From: Chloroflexi bacterium HGW-Chloroflexi-2
Lineage (GTDB): Bacteria > Chloroflexota > Anaerolineae > Anaerolineales > Anaerolineaceae
Assembly (NCBI GenBank): GCA_002840735.1
Contig: PHBY01000001.1
Coordinates: 248,001-312,000 of the forward strand
Direction of reading: 5' to 3'
Length of the DNA stretch: 64,000 bases
In this document: positions 1-7,971 of the stretch, one piece after another
How the letters are laid out: each line of letters opens with the position of its first letter
Numbering within the stretch: position 1 is the first letter of the stretch
The notes under the pieces: generated by a model
The model's input: the letters and a program-made list of their open reading frames with translations, nothing else
Databases searched by the model: none
What the model was told of the DNA's origin: nothing
Made by a program: the position numbers and the translations under genes

Positions 1-1
1 A

Positions 2-241
2 TTATCCACAATCGGTGGTGGCAGTCTACCCGAGGAGACGCTTCCAACTTTCGTTTTGGCTGTTCTGCTCCCAAAACCAGATTTGGTTATGAAGAAGTTA
101 CGCTCTCTTGATCATCCCATTATTGCCCGACTCGAAGATAATAAAATCCTGTTCGACCCCAGAACAGTATTACCAGAACAGGAGACTGCATTTATCTTTG
201 GGCTACAAAAAATCTTTGATGAACTTAAAAAGGATAGATAA
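2..241 (+). CDS. selA: L-seryl-tRNA(Sec) selenium transferase, C-terminal end (partial)
   Basis: The reading frame is open from the first bases of the window and ends at TAA 239-241, so the 5' part lies outside. The visible ~79 residues begin with STIGGGSLPEETLPT, the glycine-rich segment near the C-terminus of SelA. SelA is a PLP enzyme that converts seryl-tRNA(Sec) to selenocysteinyl-tRNA(Sec); its PLP lysine lies upstream and cannot be seen. The gene abuts the next one exactly (TAA then ATG), so they are probably cotranscribed. Its presence implies the cell makes selenoproteins. I found no convincing in-frame UGA selenocysteine codon in the other genes here. The first possible internal start (TTG at 56) is not the real start, because the homology extends upstream of it. 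Confidence 0.85.
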   Translation, partial: LSTIGGGSLPEETLPTFVLAVLLPKPDLVMKKLRSLDHPIIARLEDNKILFDPRTVLPEQETAFIFGLQKIFDELKKDR

Positions 242-1477
242 ATGAAAAATGATATTGATCAATTAATGAAAGAAAACGGCATTGATGCATTATTAATTGT
301 CGGGCCTGCTCAACACAATCCAGCGATGTTTTATCTGACAGGTGGTGGTCACATAACCAATGCAGACTTGATCAAAAAAGTAGGTGAAACCCCCGTGATT
401 TTCCATGGTTCGATGGAACGTGAAGAAGCGGCAAGAACTGGCTTAATAACCTGCAGTTATGATCAGTTTTCGTTCTCCGATTATTTAAAGAAAACCAATA
501 ATCATCAGATCGATGCCCATGCACTTCGATACCGGGATCTCTTTTCAAGAGCAGGTGTTGAAAAGGGGAAAATTGCATTATATGGATCGACAGAAATCGG
601 AGCGAAATTTTCAGTACTGCAACGTTTTCAACAACTATTTCCTGAATTTGAAATAACCGGGCTGGTACCAGATTCGATTCTCTTAAAAGCGATGATGATT
701 AAAGATGCCGATGAGATTAATCGGATCAGGAAAATGGGCGTGATTACGACTAACGTAGTTGGAAAAGTAGCCGATTTTCTTAGCAATCAAAGAGTAGAAA
801 ATGAAACGTTGATTGGCGAAGATAATTCGCCGGTAACCATTGGCTTGGTGAAATCAAAAATCAACTTTTGGCTGGCAGAAGCCGGGGCTGAAAATCCCGA
901 ACAGACTATTTTTGCCATTGGACGGGATGCTGGTGTACCTCACAGTCAGGGAAATGACTCGGATGTAATTCAATTGGGTAAGACGATTGTTTTCGATATC
1001 TTCCCCTGTGAAAATGGTGGTGGATATTATTATGATTTTACCCGCACCTGGTGCGTTGGCTATGCGCCTGAGGAAGTCCAGAAATTATATGATCAGGTTA
1101 AATCCGTGTATGATAAAGTCGTTTTAGAATTAGCTGAAAACACTCCCTTTAAACAATACCAACGCAGGACGTGCGAATTATTCGAAGAACTGGGACATCC
1201 GACTGTTCTCTCAAACTCCTCCACATTGGAAGGTTACGTGCATAGTCTCGGTCATGGTTTGGGATTACACGTACATGAAATGCCATTCTCAGGATTAACA
1301 GCAAGTGAAGAAGAAACGCTCGCGAGAGGTTCTGTTTTTACAATTGAGCCTGGATTGTATTATCCGGACAGAGGTATGGGCGTAAGGTTAGAAGATACAT
1401 ATTATGTCTCTGAAAGCGGTACAATAGAAAAGATGGTTGATTTCCCCATGGATTTGGTCATCCCCATCAAACAATGA
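242..1477 (+). CDS. M24 family metallopeptidase (Xaa-Pro aminopeptidase/prolidase type)
   Basis: A 411-residue cytoplasmic protein. Residues ~1-160 form a creatinase-type N-terminal domain and ~170-411 the pita-bread M24 domain. All five expected metal ligands are visible: D252 (FDIFP), D265 (YDFTRTW), H338 (GHGLGLH), E369 (TIEPGLY) and E384 (RLEDTY). With this set, a two-metal aminopeptidase removing N-terminal residues before proline, or a dipeptidase (prolidase), is likely; substrate size cannot be read from sequence. The ATG directly follows the selA stop, with AAGGAT about 7 bases upstream as a plausible ribosome site inside selA. It fits a peptide-degrading lifestyle together with the amino-acid fermentation genes further along. 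Confidence 0.85.
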   Translation: MKNDIDQLMKENGIDALLIVGPAQHNPAMFYLTGGGHITNADLIKKVGETPVIFHGSMEREEAARTGLITCSYDQFSFSDYLKKTNNHQIDAHALRYRDLFSRAGVEKGKIALYGSTEIGAKFSVLQRFQQLFPEFEITGLVPDSILLKAMMIKDADEINRIRKMGVITTNVVGKVADFLSNQRVENETLIGEDNSPVTIGLVKSKINFWLAEAGAENPEQTIFAIGRDAGVPHSQGNDSDVIQLGKTIVFDIFPCENGGGYYYDFTRTWCVGYAPEEVQKLYDQVKSVYDKVVLELAENTPFKQYQRRTCELFEELGHPTVLSNSSTLEGYVHSLGHGLGLHVHEMPFSGLTASEEETLARGSVFTIEPGLYYPDRGMGVRLEDTYYVSESGTIEKMVDFPMDLVIPIKQ

Positions 1478-1531
1478 TTTTTTTCTTAGCCCTATGGATG
1501 ATTTTTTTCTAAATAAATTGGTGGTTTTTTT

Positions 1532-2575
1532 ATGAGTGATCCAAAAATGATTTACCCGGCAGCCAGAATCCTGGCAATTGAAACATCCTGTGATGAGACC
1601 GCAGCTGCTGTTCTTGAAAACGGTCGAGTTTTATTATCCTCGGTTGTTGCATCGCAAATTGATCTTCATCAACAATATGGTGGCGTGTTTCCTGAAGTTG
1701 CTTCACGTCAACACATCATCACAATATACGATGTTGTTGAGCAAGCACTTCAGCAGGCTTACCTGAGTCTGGATAATATTGATGCGATTGCCGTGACAAG
1801 AGGTCCAGGCTTGGCAGGTTCATTGGTTGTGGGGATGAATATGGCAAAAGGAATTGCCCTGGGAAAAAATTTACCTTTGATCGGGGTTAACCACCTGGAG
1901 GGTCACATTTATTCATCCTGGGTTTACTCATCTGAGATCCCCAAACCACCACCTGTTCCAGAATTCCCATTAATTGCGTTATTAGTTTCTGGTGGTCATA
2001 CAGAAATCAATTTAATGGATGGCCATCTCAATTACAAAAGACTGGGCAGCACGCTGGATGATGCAGCCGGAGAAGCATTTGATAAAGTTGCACGTTTATT
2101 GGGGTTACCGTATCCTGGTGGTCCATCCATTCAGAAAGCTGCCATGAATGGGAATCCCAACGCATATAATTTTCCACGGGCTAGCCTGGATGGGAGTTTG
2201 AACTTTTCGTTTTCAGGTCTTAAAACAGCCGTTTTGCGAATGGTGCGAGAATTAGAAAAAACAAGGTCCAGGTTACCAGTGGAAGATCTGGCGGCCAGTT
2301 TTCAGCAGGCTGTAGTAGATGTTTTATTCCAGAAAACAATTCAGGCTGCGCGCCAACATAAAGTTAAGAACATCATTGTTGCCGGTGGAGTTTCAGCAAA
2401 TCAATTATTACGAGATACTTTCCTGGGGCAGACAAATTTCAACATCTTTATTCCACCATTCAAATATTGCACGGATAATGCAGCCATGATTGCCTCAGCA
2501 GGTTACTTCCGTTTTGTAAATAATTTGATTGATCCATTAGACATAGATGTGCTTCCTAATTGGCCGTTATCTTAA
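1532..2575 (+). CDS. tsaD: tRNA N6-adenosine threonylcarbamoyltransferase TsaD
   Basis: 347 residues, the usual length for bacterial TsaD (Kae1/OSGEP family, ASKHA fold). It transfers threonylcarbamoyl from threonylcarbamoyl-AMP to A37 of ANN-decoding tRNAs, acting with TsaB and TsaE. The N-terminal motif ILAIETSCDET, the metal-binding H121-x3-H125 pair (NHLEGHIYS), SGGHTE and the C-terminal GGVSANQ and CTDNAAMIA motifs are all present. An ATG follows a U-rich leader with only a weak ribosome site (GGTGG). The flanking genes do not include tsaB or tsaE, so those partners must be encoded elsewhere. Confidence 0.95.
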   Translation: MSDPKMIYPAARILAIETSCDETAAAVLENGRVLLSSVVASQIDLHQQYGGVFPEVASRQHIITIYDVVEQALQQAYLSLDNIDAIAVTRGPGLAGSLVVGMNMAKGIALGKNLPLIGVNHLEGHIYSSWVYSSEIPKPPPVPEFPLIALLVSGGHTEINLMDGHLNYKRLGSTLDDAAGEAFDKVARLLGLPYPGGPSIQKAAMNGNPNAYNFPRASLDGSLNFSFSGLKTAVLRMVRELEKTRSRLPVEDLAASFQQAVVDVLFQKTIQAARQHKVKNIIVAGGVSANQLLRDTFLGQTNFNIFIPPFKYCTDNAAMIASAGYFRFVNNLIDPLDIDVLPNWPLS

Positions 2576-2607
2576 ATTTGTAACTTTTTGACCGGAGAAA
2601 CCATCTA

Positions 2608-3207
2608 ATGATTAATGAAGAATCGGAACCTTTAAATCTCAAAAAGTTGCAATCTGGTGACACAGAAGAACTGACGAAAATGGTGCAACAATATTCGGAT
2701 CCCATTTATCGCGTTGCGCTTAGAATGCTGAACGATCAGGCAGAAGCAGAAGATGTATTGCAGGAAACTTTCATCAAAGCACTACGATCATTAGAAAATT
2801 TTGAAGGTCGTTCAAACCTCTCCACCTGGTTATATAGAATTGCTGTCAATGAATCCTTAATGGTGATCCGCAAGCGAAAACCTGAAATTTCTATCAAACA
2901 AGATGACGCGGGTGATGAAGAGAATGAAGGGATTTCTGTTTCGCAGATCGTGGATTGGTGTTGTTTGCCAGAATCGGAGTTTCTAACCAATGAAACCCGA
3001 GGTGTATTGGCTGATGCAATTCAAAAGTTGCCAGAGAATTTACGGACTGTTTTTATATTAAGAGATATCGAGGGATTGTCCATAATTGAAACAGCCCAGG
3101 CACTGGAACTGACTGAGACGAATGTAAAAACACGCTTATTGCGAGCACGTATGAAATTGAGAGAAGAATTAAGTGTTTATTTTGGCGAAAGACTCACGGA
3201 GTATTGA
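2608..3207 (+). CDS. ECF-type RNA polymerase sigma factor (RpoE-like)
   Basis: 199 residues with the two-domain layout of ECF sigma factors. Sigma-2 lies at ~25-95 (AEAEDVLQETFIKAL, then STWLYRIAVN) and a C-terminal sigma-4 helix-turn-helix at ~140-190 (LPENLRTVFILRDIEGLS, then TNVKTRLLRARMKLR). It binds core RNA polymerase and directs it to a small regulon. It is followed after one base by a zinc-binding anti-sigma factor, the standard arrangement for an RsrA/ChrR-type redox- or stress-controlled pair. The thiol and peroxide genes just downstream (3584-4938) are plausible targets, but I could not identify a shared promoter motif. Confidence 0.9.
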   Translation: MINEESEPLNLKKLQSGDTEELTKMVQQYSDPIYRVALRMLNDQAEAEDVLQETFIKALRSLENFEGRSNLSTWLYRIAVNESLMVIRKRKPEISIKQDDAGDEENEGISVSQIVDWCCLPESEFLTNETRGVLADAIQKLPENLRTVFILRDIEGLSIIETAQALELTETNVKTRLLRARMKLREELSVYFGERLTEY

Positions 3208-3208
3208 T

Positions 3209-3457
3209 ATGGAAAAACATCTCCACTGTAAAGAATTTGTTGATACCATCTCCTCGTATGTAGATGGGGAACTATCCGAAGAATTATGCGCAGAATTGGA
3301 TAAACATCTCAGTGAATGTGATAATTGTAGAATCGTCGTCAATACACTCAAAAAAACAATTGATATTTATCATCAACAAGCAGAAAGAGAAAAAGTCCCG
3401 GATGATGTAAAAGAAAGGCTTTTTTACAGACTCAATATTGAGCAATTTAGAAAATAA
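3209..3457 (+). CDS. zinc-binding anti-sigma factor (zf-HC2 family)
   Basis: I choose the ATG at 3209 (82 residues), not an upstream in-frame start, because ACGGAG sits about 7 bases before it and the preceding sigma gene stops at 3207. The protein shows the ZAS signature H33-x3-C37-x2-C40 (HLSECDNC) plus C7, matching the zinc-coordinating anti-sigma domain. It has no transmembrane segment, so it is probably a cytoplasmic RsrA-like factor that releases its sigma partner when its thiols are oxidised or zinc is lost. The redox-sensing role is inferred from the family and from the neighbouring thiol and peroxide genes. Confidence 0.85.
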   Translation: MEKHLHCKEFVDTISSYVDGELSEELCAELDKHLSECDNCRIVVNTLKKTIDIYHQQAEREKVPDDVKERLFYRLNIEQFRK

Positions 3458-3495
3458 TCCAAAATTACGAATTCAAATTTGATCTTGATCATTTT

Positions 3496-3524
3496 AACCA
3501 GGCTAGCAACCTGGTTATTTTTTT
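3496..3524 (+). terminator. rho-independent terminator after the sigma/anti-sigma pair
   Basis: Seven-base-pair stem (AACCAGG / CCTGGTT) with a 7-base loop, followed by ATTTTTTTT. It ends the sigma/anti-sigma transcript 39 bases after the anti-sigma stop codon. Confidence 0.8.
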
Positions 3525-3583
3525 AATATTCAGAAGAAATTCATCTGCCACTTTTTCAATAGATTGGCATCTAAAGGATTGTA

Positions 3584-3784
3584 ATGAGTAATAAAGAGGA
3601 AAATTTTACACCAGGTAAGAATCAAAAAATATTTGAAACAATAATTTTTGAGCAGAACGAAACAGCAGAAATAAGATTTGGATCTACATGTTCCATATGT
3701 CGAAAAGGATCATTTGATTACGATGGAATGCTCAACCTGGTTTGCTCAAACTGTGGATATACATCAGGTGGGTGTTTCACCTGA
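3584..3784 (+). CDS. small zinc-ribbon protein of unknown function
   Basis: 66 residues. The C-terminal half holds C36-x2-C39 (CSIC) and C54-x2-C57 (CSNC), a treble-clef/zinc-ribbon spacing, with an extra C64 near the C-terminus. The N-terminal half is polar and featureless. No enzymatic motif is visible and I do not recognise a named family. It lies just after a terminator and 42 bases before a glutaredoxin-like gene, so it may head a small thiol/metal cassette. Possible roles are nucleic-acid binding or a metal-sensing accessory; neither is shown by the sequence. Confidence 0.6.
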   Translation: MSNKEENFTPGKNQKIFETIIFEQNETAEIRFGSTCSICRKGSFDYDGMLNLVCSNCGYTSGGCFT

Positions 3785-3826
3785 TAAACAAATACCCATC
3801 TCGTTGAGATGAATCTTGGAGGAAAA

Positions 3827-4501
3827 ATGGAAAGCAAATTATTGGATGACAAAATTAAAGATCAGGTAAAAGAATTTTTTGGTGAATTAGATAAACCAGT
3901 CAAGATTGTTTTCTTTGGCAGTAATCAACAAAAATGTGAATATTGTAGCGAAACACTGGGTTTATTAAATGAAATTGCTGAGTTAAGTGAATTAATCTCC
4001 ATTGAAGAGTATGATTTGGAAGAAAATCAGGATGTAGCAAATCAATACAATATTGAAAAAGTGCCTATGACTGTGATTGCAGGAATGAATGAAGAAGAAA
4101 TCATAGATTATGGTATCCGTCTTTCGGGTATCCCTGCAGGTCATGAATTCACAACTTTGATTAATGATCTTGTCATGGTTTCAAAGCAAGATTCCGGATT
4201 ATCTCCTGCGATACGCGAGAAACTATCAAAATTAGAGAATTCTGTCAATTTGCAGGTTTTTGTGACCCCTACCTGTCCCTATTGCCCTCAGGCAGTGATT
4301 CTTGCCCACCAGATGGCAATGGAAAGCAAGTATGTGACCGGTGAAATGGTTGAAGCAATGGAATTTGCTGAATTATCCAATCAATTCAATGTATCAGGTG
4401 TACCTCATACTATAATTAATGGTGGCTCTGGAGAAGTTGTTGGCGCAGTTCCAGAATCAAGATTAATGGGTGAAATCGAAAAAGCGCTCTCGTTGAATTA
4501 A
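3827..4501 (+). CDS. glutaredoxin-like protein disulfide oxidoreductase (two thioredoxin folds)
   Basis: 224 residues from the ATG at 3827, which has GGAGG four bases upstream. An in-frame ATG at 3809 exists, but GGAGG would then lie inside the coding region. Two thioredoxin-fold halves carry active sites C37-x-x-C40 (CEYC) and C150-x-x-C153 (CPYC), the layout of PDO/Grx-like proteins of archaea and thermophiles and of the AhpF N-terminal domain. The cis-proline motifs KVPMT and GVPHT follow each site. It probably shuttles electrons from a thioredoxin reductase to cytoplasmic disulfides or peroxidases. It sits 20 bases before an OsmC peroxidase gene, its likely partner. Confidence 0.85.
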   Translation: MESKLLDDKIKDQVKEFFGELDKPVKIVFFGSNQQKCEYCSETLGLLNEIAELSELISIEEYDLEENQDVANQYNIEKVPMTVIAGMNEEEIIDYGIRLSGIPAGHEFTTLINDLVMVSKQDSGLSPAIREKLSKLENSVNLQVFVTPTCPYCPQAVILAHQMAMESKYVTGEMVEAMEFAELSNQFNVSGVPHTIINGGSGEVVGAVPESRLMGEIEKALSLN

Positions 4502-4521
4502 TCAATTGGAAAGGAAAAAAG

Positions 4522-4938
4522 ATGGAAGCAAAAGTTACCTGGCATAAAGGATTGAGTTTTACTGGAACAGCTGACTCAGGATATACCTTACCTCTTGGTG
4601 GTAAAAAAGCTGTTGGCGGCGATGAAGACGGTTTCTTACCAATGGAAATGTTCCTGATTGGGTTGGCTGGCTGTACTGGAATGGATGTTATTTCCATTCT
4701 GGCAAAGATGAGACAGGATGTTACCAATTTTGAAGTGAAAATTCATGCCAATCGTGTTGAAAATCATCCAAAGGTTTTCTCAGATATTATGATTGAGTAT
4801 ATTGTTACAGGAAAAAGCCTGGATCCTAAATTAGTGGAGAAGGCAGTAACCTTATCTGAAACAACCTACTGTCCAGGTCAGGCGATATTAAACAAAACAG
4901 CCGAAATTGATCATAAGATCACCATACTGGAAGCATAA
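4522..4938 (+). CDS. OsmC/Ohr family thiol peroxidase
   Basis: 138 residues, the normal OsmC length. The two reactive cysteines are C51 (LAGCTGMD) and C117 (TTYCPGQ), as expected for OsmC/Ohr enzymes that reduce organic hydroperoxides with dithiol cofactors. The N-terminal half contains the glycine-rich strand LGGKKAVGG. It lies 20 bases after the glutaredoxin-like protein, suggesting a two-gene peroxide-detoxification unit, and is followed by a strong terminator. Whether it is OsmC or the YhfA-like subgroup cannot be settled by eye. Confidence 0.85.
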   Translation: MEAKVTWHKGLSFTGTADSGYTLPLGGKKAVGGDEDGFLPMEMFLIGLAGCTGMDVISILAKMRQDVTNFEVKIHANRVENHPKVFSDIMIEYIVTGKSLDPKLVEKAVTLSETTYCPGQAILNKTAEIDHKITILEA

Positions 4939-4961
4939 TCAAACGTATTATAGATCGATAG

Positions 4962-4991
4962 AAAAGCATGCAGATCGGCGCATGCTTTTTT
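4962..4991. terminator. bidirectional intrinsic terminator between convergent genes
   Basis: Ten-base-pair stem AAAAGCATGC / GCATGCTTTT with an 8-base loop. There are Ts on the right and As on the left, so it can end both the OsmC transcript (+) and the MFS transcript (-), whose stop codon is at 4991. Confidence 0.85.
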
Positions 4992-6313
4992 TATTCTTCC
5001 TCAAAATCCGGAATAATCGTTTCTACATTACGAACAGATGGTGATAAAAATCCATAAAAACCAACAAAAATTATCATTAAAGAGGCGATTGTAATCAATA
5101 ATCCCATTCCTGCGCCAGGGCCTGGTTTAAACCAGTTGCTTAAGAAAATGGTTATTTCTTGATTTGGAGATAACATTGCAGGTTCAAAAAGCTTGTCAGC
5201 CAATGGACCGGCGATTAACAAACCCAGTGGATTAACAATTTGAGCTATAAGGCGTCGGACTGAAAAAACTCTACCCTGCAAATCTGGAGGGACTTTTGAT
5301 TGCCAGATAGCTTGATTGGAACTATTCACCAGAGGAATTACAAGAGATGAAAGGAAAAAGAACACACCCCACCATAGTACTCCCTGTCCTGCTCCCACAA
5401 AAAAGAAAAATAAACCGCTGAAAATCCAACCTAGAAACACGCCGCGAACCTTTTTAATTTTAAATCCACCCCAGGCAGTGATAATCAGGCTGCCTATAAC
5501 GCCACCAATCGCAGAAATGGATTGAACACTGCCTAGGATTGTGGCATTGTTGCCCGTTCTGGCTAAAATCATGGGGCTGCTCAAGATTCCCAGGAAAGCT
5601 GCAAAAAAATTTCCAAAGAAGAAGATCATTTGAAGTCCAAATAAACTTGGTCTGGCCAATATGTATTTAAATCCAAATAACGATTCTTTCCAGATTGATC
5701 CCCGACTTTCCTCACCTTCCTTAGATTTTTTAGGATTAGGAATGACGATAATCAGCAAGGCAGATATGGCAATCGTCATGGTAATTAGATCAATTGTGAT
5801 GATTCCTGATAATTTTAAGCGGCCTATTAAGGCTGCAGCTAACACCGGTGCCCAGATCCCAGAACCCCATTCTGCCAGCGATATCATTGCGCTCGATCGG
5901 GTGTATTGATCCTTAGGAATCATAACCGAAATAGCTGAGGAATAAGCCGGCCATTGAAATGTCTGGAAAATACCCGAGATCATAGCTAATATATACAAAT
6001 GCCAAATTTCCAATGAATCATTACTGAACAGAATCAGGATAACCAACATTCCAAAAGCTGTGCCTAAATCGCTTATGATCATCGACGTCTTTCTGTTCCA
6101 TCGGTCTACTAACGCACCAGCAATTGGGCTGAAGATTACCTGGGGAGCTAAGCCAAAAAAACCCACCAGACTTAATGCTGTTGCCTGACCTGTCTTTTCC
6201 CAGGCCCATAATGTTAATGCGAAAAATGACATACCTGATCCAGTCAGGGATATCAGTTGTCCGAACCATACAATCGTGAATGCTTTCATGCCAGTTGGTT
6301 TTGATATTTTCAT
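4991..6313 (-). CDS. MFS transporter, probable drug/metabolite exporter (DHA3-like)
   Basis: 440 residues with about 12 hydrophobic segments. The first cytoplasmic loop carries the MFS motif GALVDRWNRKT. The N-terminal stretch KAFTIVWFGQLISLTGSGM and the late LQGRVFSVRRLI motif resemble the MFS_3/EntS group of exporters. It is an inner-membrane secondary transporter; the substrate is unknown. It converges with the OsmC gene and is separated by ~90 bases from the LysM-M23 gene upstream of it on the same strand, so it may have its own transcript. Confidence 0.8.
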   Translation of the reverse strand: MKISKPTGMKAFTIVWFGQLISLTGSGMSFFALTLWAWEKTGQATALSLVGFFGLAPQVIFSPIAGALVDRWNRKTSMIISDLGTAFGMLVILILFSNDSLEIWHLYILAMISGIFQTFQWPAYSSAISVMIPKDQYTRSSAMISLAEWGSGIWAPVLAAALIGRLKLSGIITIDLITMTIAISALLIIVIPNPKKSKEGEESRGSIWKESLFGFKYILARPSLFGLQMIFFFGNFFAAFLGILSSPMILARTGNNATILGSVQSISAIGGVIGSLIITAWGGFKIKKVRGVFLGWIFSGLFFFFVGAGQGVLWWGVFFFLSSLVIPLVNSSNQAIWQSKVPPDLQGRVFSVRRLIAQIVNPLGLLIAGPLADKLFEPAMLSPNQEITIFLSNWFKPGPGAGMGLLITIASLMIIFVGFYGFLSPSVRNVETIIPDFEEE

Positions 6314-6405
6314 TGTTATCGATCCTGATGGAAAATTTTTGTGATCTCGTCTATCTCACGCAAGAAATTTATTGAGACTCCATTTTTGGAAAATTAAGCG
6401 AATAA

Positions 6406-7911
6406 CTACGGTAATTTTTCAGACTTGATCTGACTGTCTTTATCTGAACACACACAGGCTCGCAAAACCCGTCCATTTTTTTCCAAAAACCCAAGATACT
6501 CTATTGATCCATTTCTGGCAACCCAGCCTTCTAAATTAAATGGGACTGCTCCACCGGCCAGAACCCATTCACCGTTATATTTTCGAGCAATATGAATGTG
6601 TGTACCGGTGGATCGACCACCATCACAGGATGGGTAACCGATAACATCTCCTTGTTTAAGTTGTTTTCCTACTCGCGGGAGATCTGTGTTTCTTAAATGC
6701 AGATAAAAAACCACCCACCCAGTACGTTCATCACCATCTCCATCCAGATCAAGAACAGCCGATGCATTTCCAGATCGCACAATGACTCCATCCGCAACGG
6801 CAAGTGCAGGTTCTTCTGAAATAGAACATCCACCCACTACACTTCCCGGAGCAAAGTCGATCGCAGCGAAAGGTGCGCCCTGTCCCCAGCCTGTATGCGG
6901 GCCACCAGTATATGCCCAGGCAATCCCAGGAGCAAAAGGCAAAATCATGTCAGGTTGTCGCAGACTTCCTGGAATCAAGGTCAGATCTCCTTCCCATGGA
7001 TTTCCAAATAATTGCGTGTAAGTTTCCAATAATCCAGCAGAACTGATTGCATGCGTGTAAGTGTCACGATCCAATACCTGGGAAAAATAATACTGCAACC
7101 CCGCCGAAGCAGCGTTCTGCCATGGATCAGGTCTTTCCAAACGCCCGTCCTGGTGAGAATAAGTCTTTAGACTGCCTTCTCTCCAACCATAATAGCCATT
7201 ATTTAAGCGGTTAGCTACCCACACCAATTGTTGTGATAATCCTAAATAAGATCTATTTTTATATCCCAATAGAAAATCTGATATTGTTTCAGGCGGTTCA
7301 GGATTTGACAATGCTCCAGTCTGATATTCAAGAATTGCCAATAATAGCTTAGGGCTGATGCTGAAATTCTGACTGATGTTGAGGACTACTTCTGCACCAG
7401 GTCGTATCAACAAATCTACATTACCTTTCGAATTTTTCAGCCAACCCGGATGCTCATTCACAAATGCAACCACATCAAATCCTGTATCCCTTGGACCAAA
7501 TACAAAAGCGATATCAGGAATGATTTGAAAAGAACTGCTCCATATAGCTTCAAAATAGACCGGGATTTGCATAGGAAGACCTGGAGGCATTGTTGTTGCA
7601 TCAGCAGGAATTATTGGATTTGCTTCGCGAATTTCTGCTTCAGTACTGTTAAAATGAGCAGCCAAAGCAGGTAATGTATCCCCGCTTTGCGCGATATATT
7701 CAACCAGGGTGCCAGGTGGATAAGAAGGGCGAGTGGGATTCGGAGTTACTTCCAACAATAAATCATTTGGCGTAGGAATTGAATTATCCTCTGGAACAAG
7801 ATCAAGCGGTTGACGGGCTTCTGGTACGCATGCGGATATCAAAAAACAGCCGATAATAAAAATTATTACTGCAAATTTTTTGGTAGGTCTAATTTTTATA
7901 TGGTTATTCAC
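6406..7911 (-). CDS. LysM-M23 cell-wall lipoprotein (paralogue 3)
   Basis: 501 residues. A signal peptide with lipobox (ISAC) is followed by a Pro/Thr-rich linker, one LysM repeat at ~67-115 (SGDTLPALAAHFNSTEAEI), a helical middle domain at ~180-330 and a C-terminal M23 peptidase domain. The M23 metal ligands appear as GGPH, AAIDFAP, YLHL and THIHI. M23 enzymes cut peptide bridges in peptidoglycan. The middle domain contains SPKLLLAILEYQTG, reminiscent of lytic-transglycosylase helices with a catalytic Glu, but that is a guess. It is the last of three tandem paralogues and probably cotranscribed, 60 bases after the next one upstream. A DLDGDGDE segment could bind calcium. Confidence 0.8.
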   Translation of the reverse strand: MNNHIKIRPTKKFAVIIFIIGCFLISACVPEARQPLDLVPEDNSIPTPNDLLLEVTPNPTRPSYPPGTLVEYIAQSGDTLPALAAHFNSTEAEIREANPIIPADATTMPPGLPMQIPVYFEAIWSSSFQIIPDIAFVFGPRDTGFDVVAFVNEHPGWLKNSKGNVDLLIRPGAEVVLNISQNFSISPKLLLAILEYQTGALSNPEPPETISDFLLGYKNRSYLGLSQQLVWVANRLNNGYYGWREGSLKTYSHQDGRLERPDPWQNAASAGLQYYFSQVLDRDTYTHAISSAGLLETYTQLFGNPWEGDLTLIPGSLRQPDMILPFAPGIAWAYTGGPHTGWGQGAPFAAIDFAPGSVVGGCSISEEPALAVADGVIVRSGNASAVLDLDGDGDERTGWVVFYLHLRNTDLPRVGKQLKQGDVIGYPSCDGGRSTGTHIHIARKYNGEWVLAGGAVPFNLEGWVARNGSIEYLGFLEKNGRVLRACVCSDKDSQIKSEKLP

Positions 7912-7971
7912 TTCAACCGGAAATTATAATTCGAATTTCTAAGTATGGAATTAATGAATAGGATTAATCAA

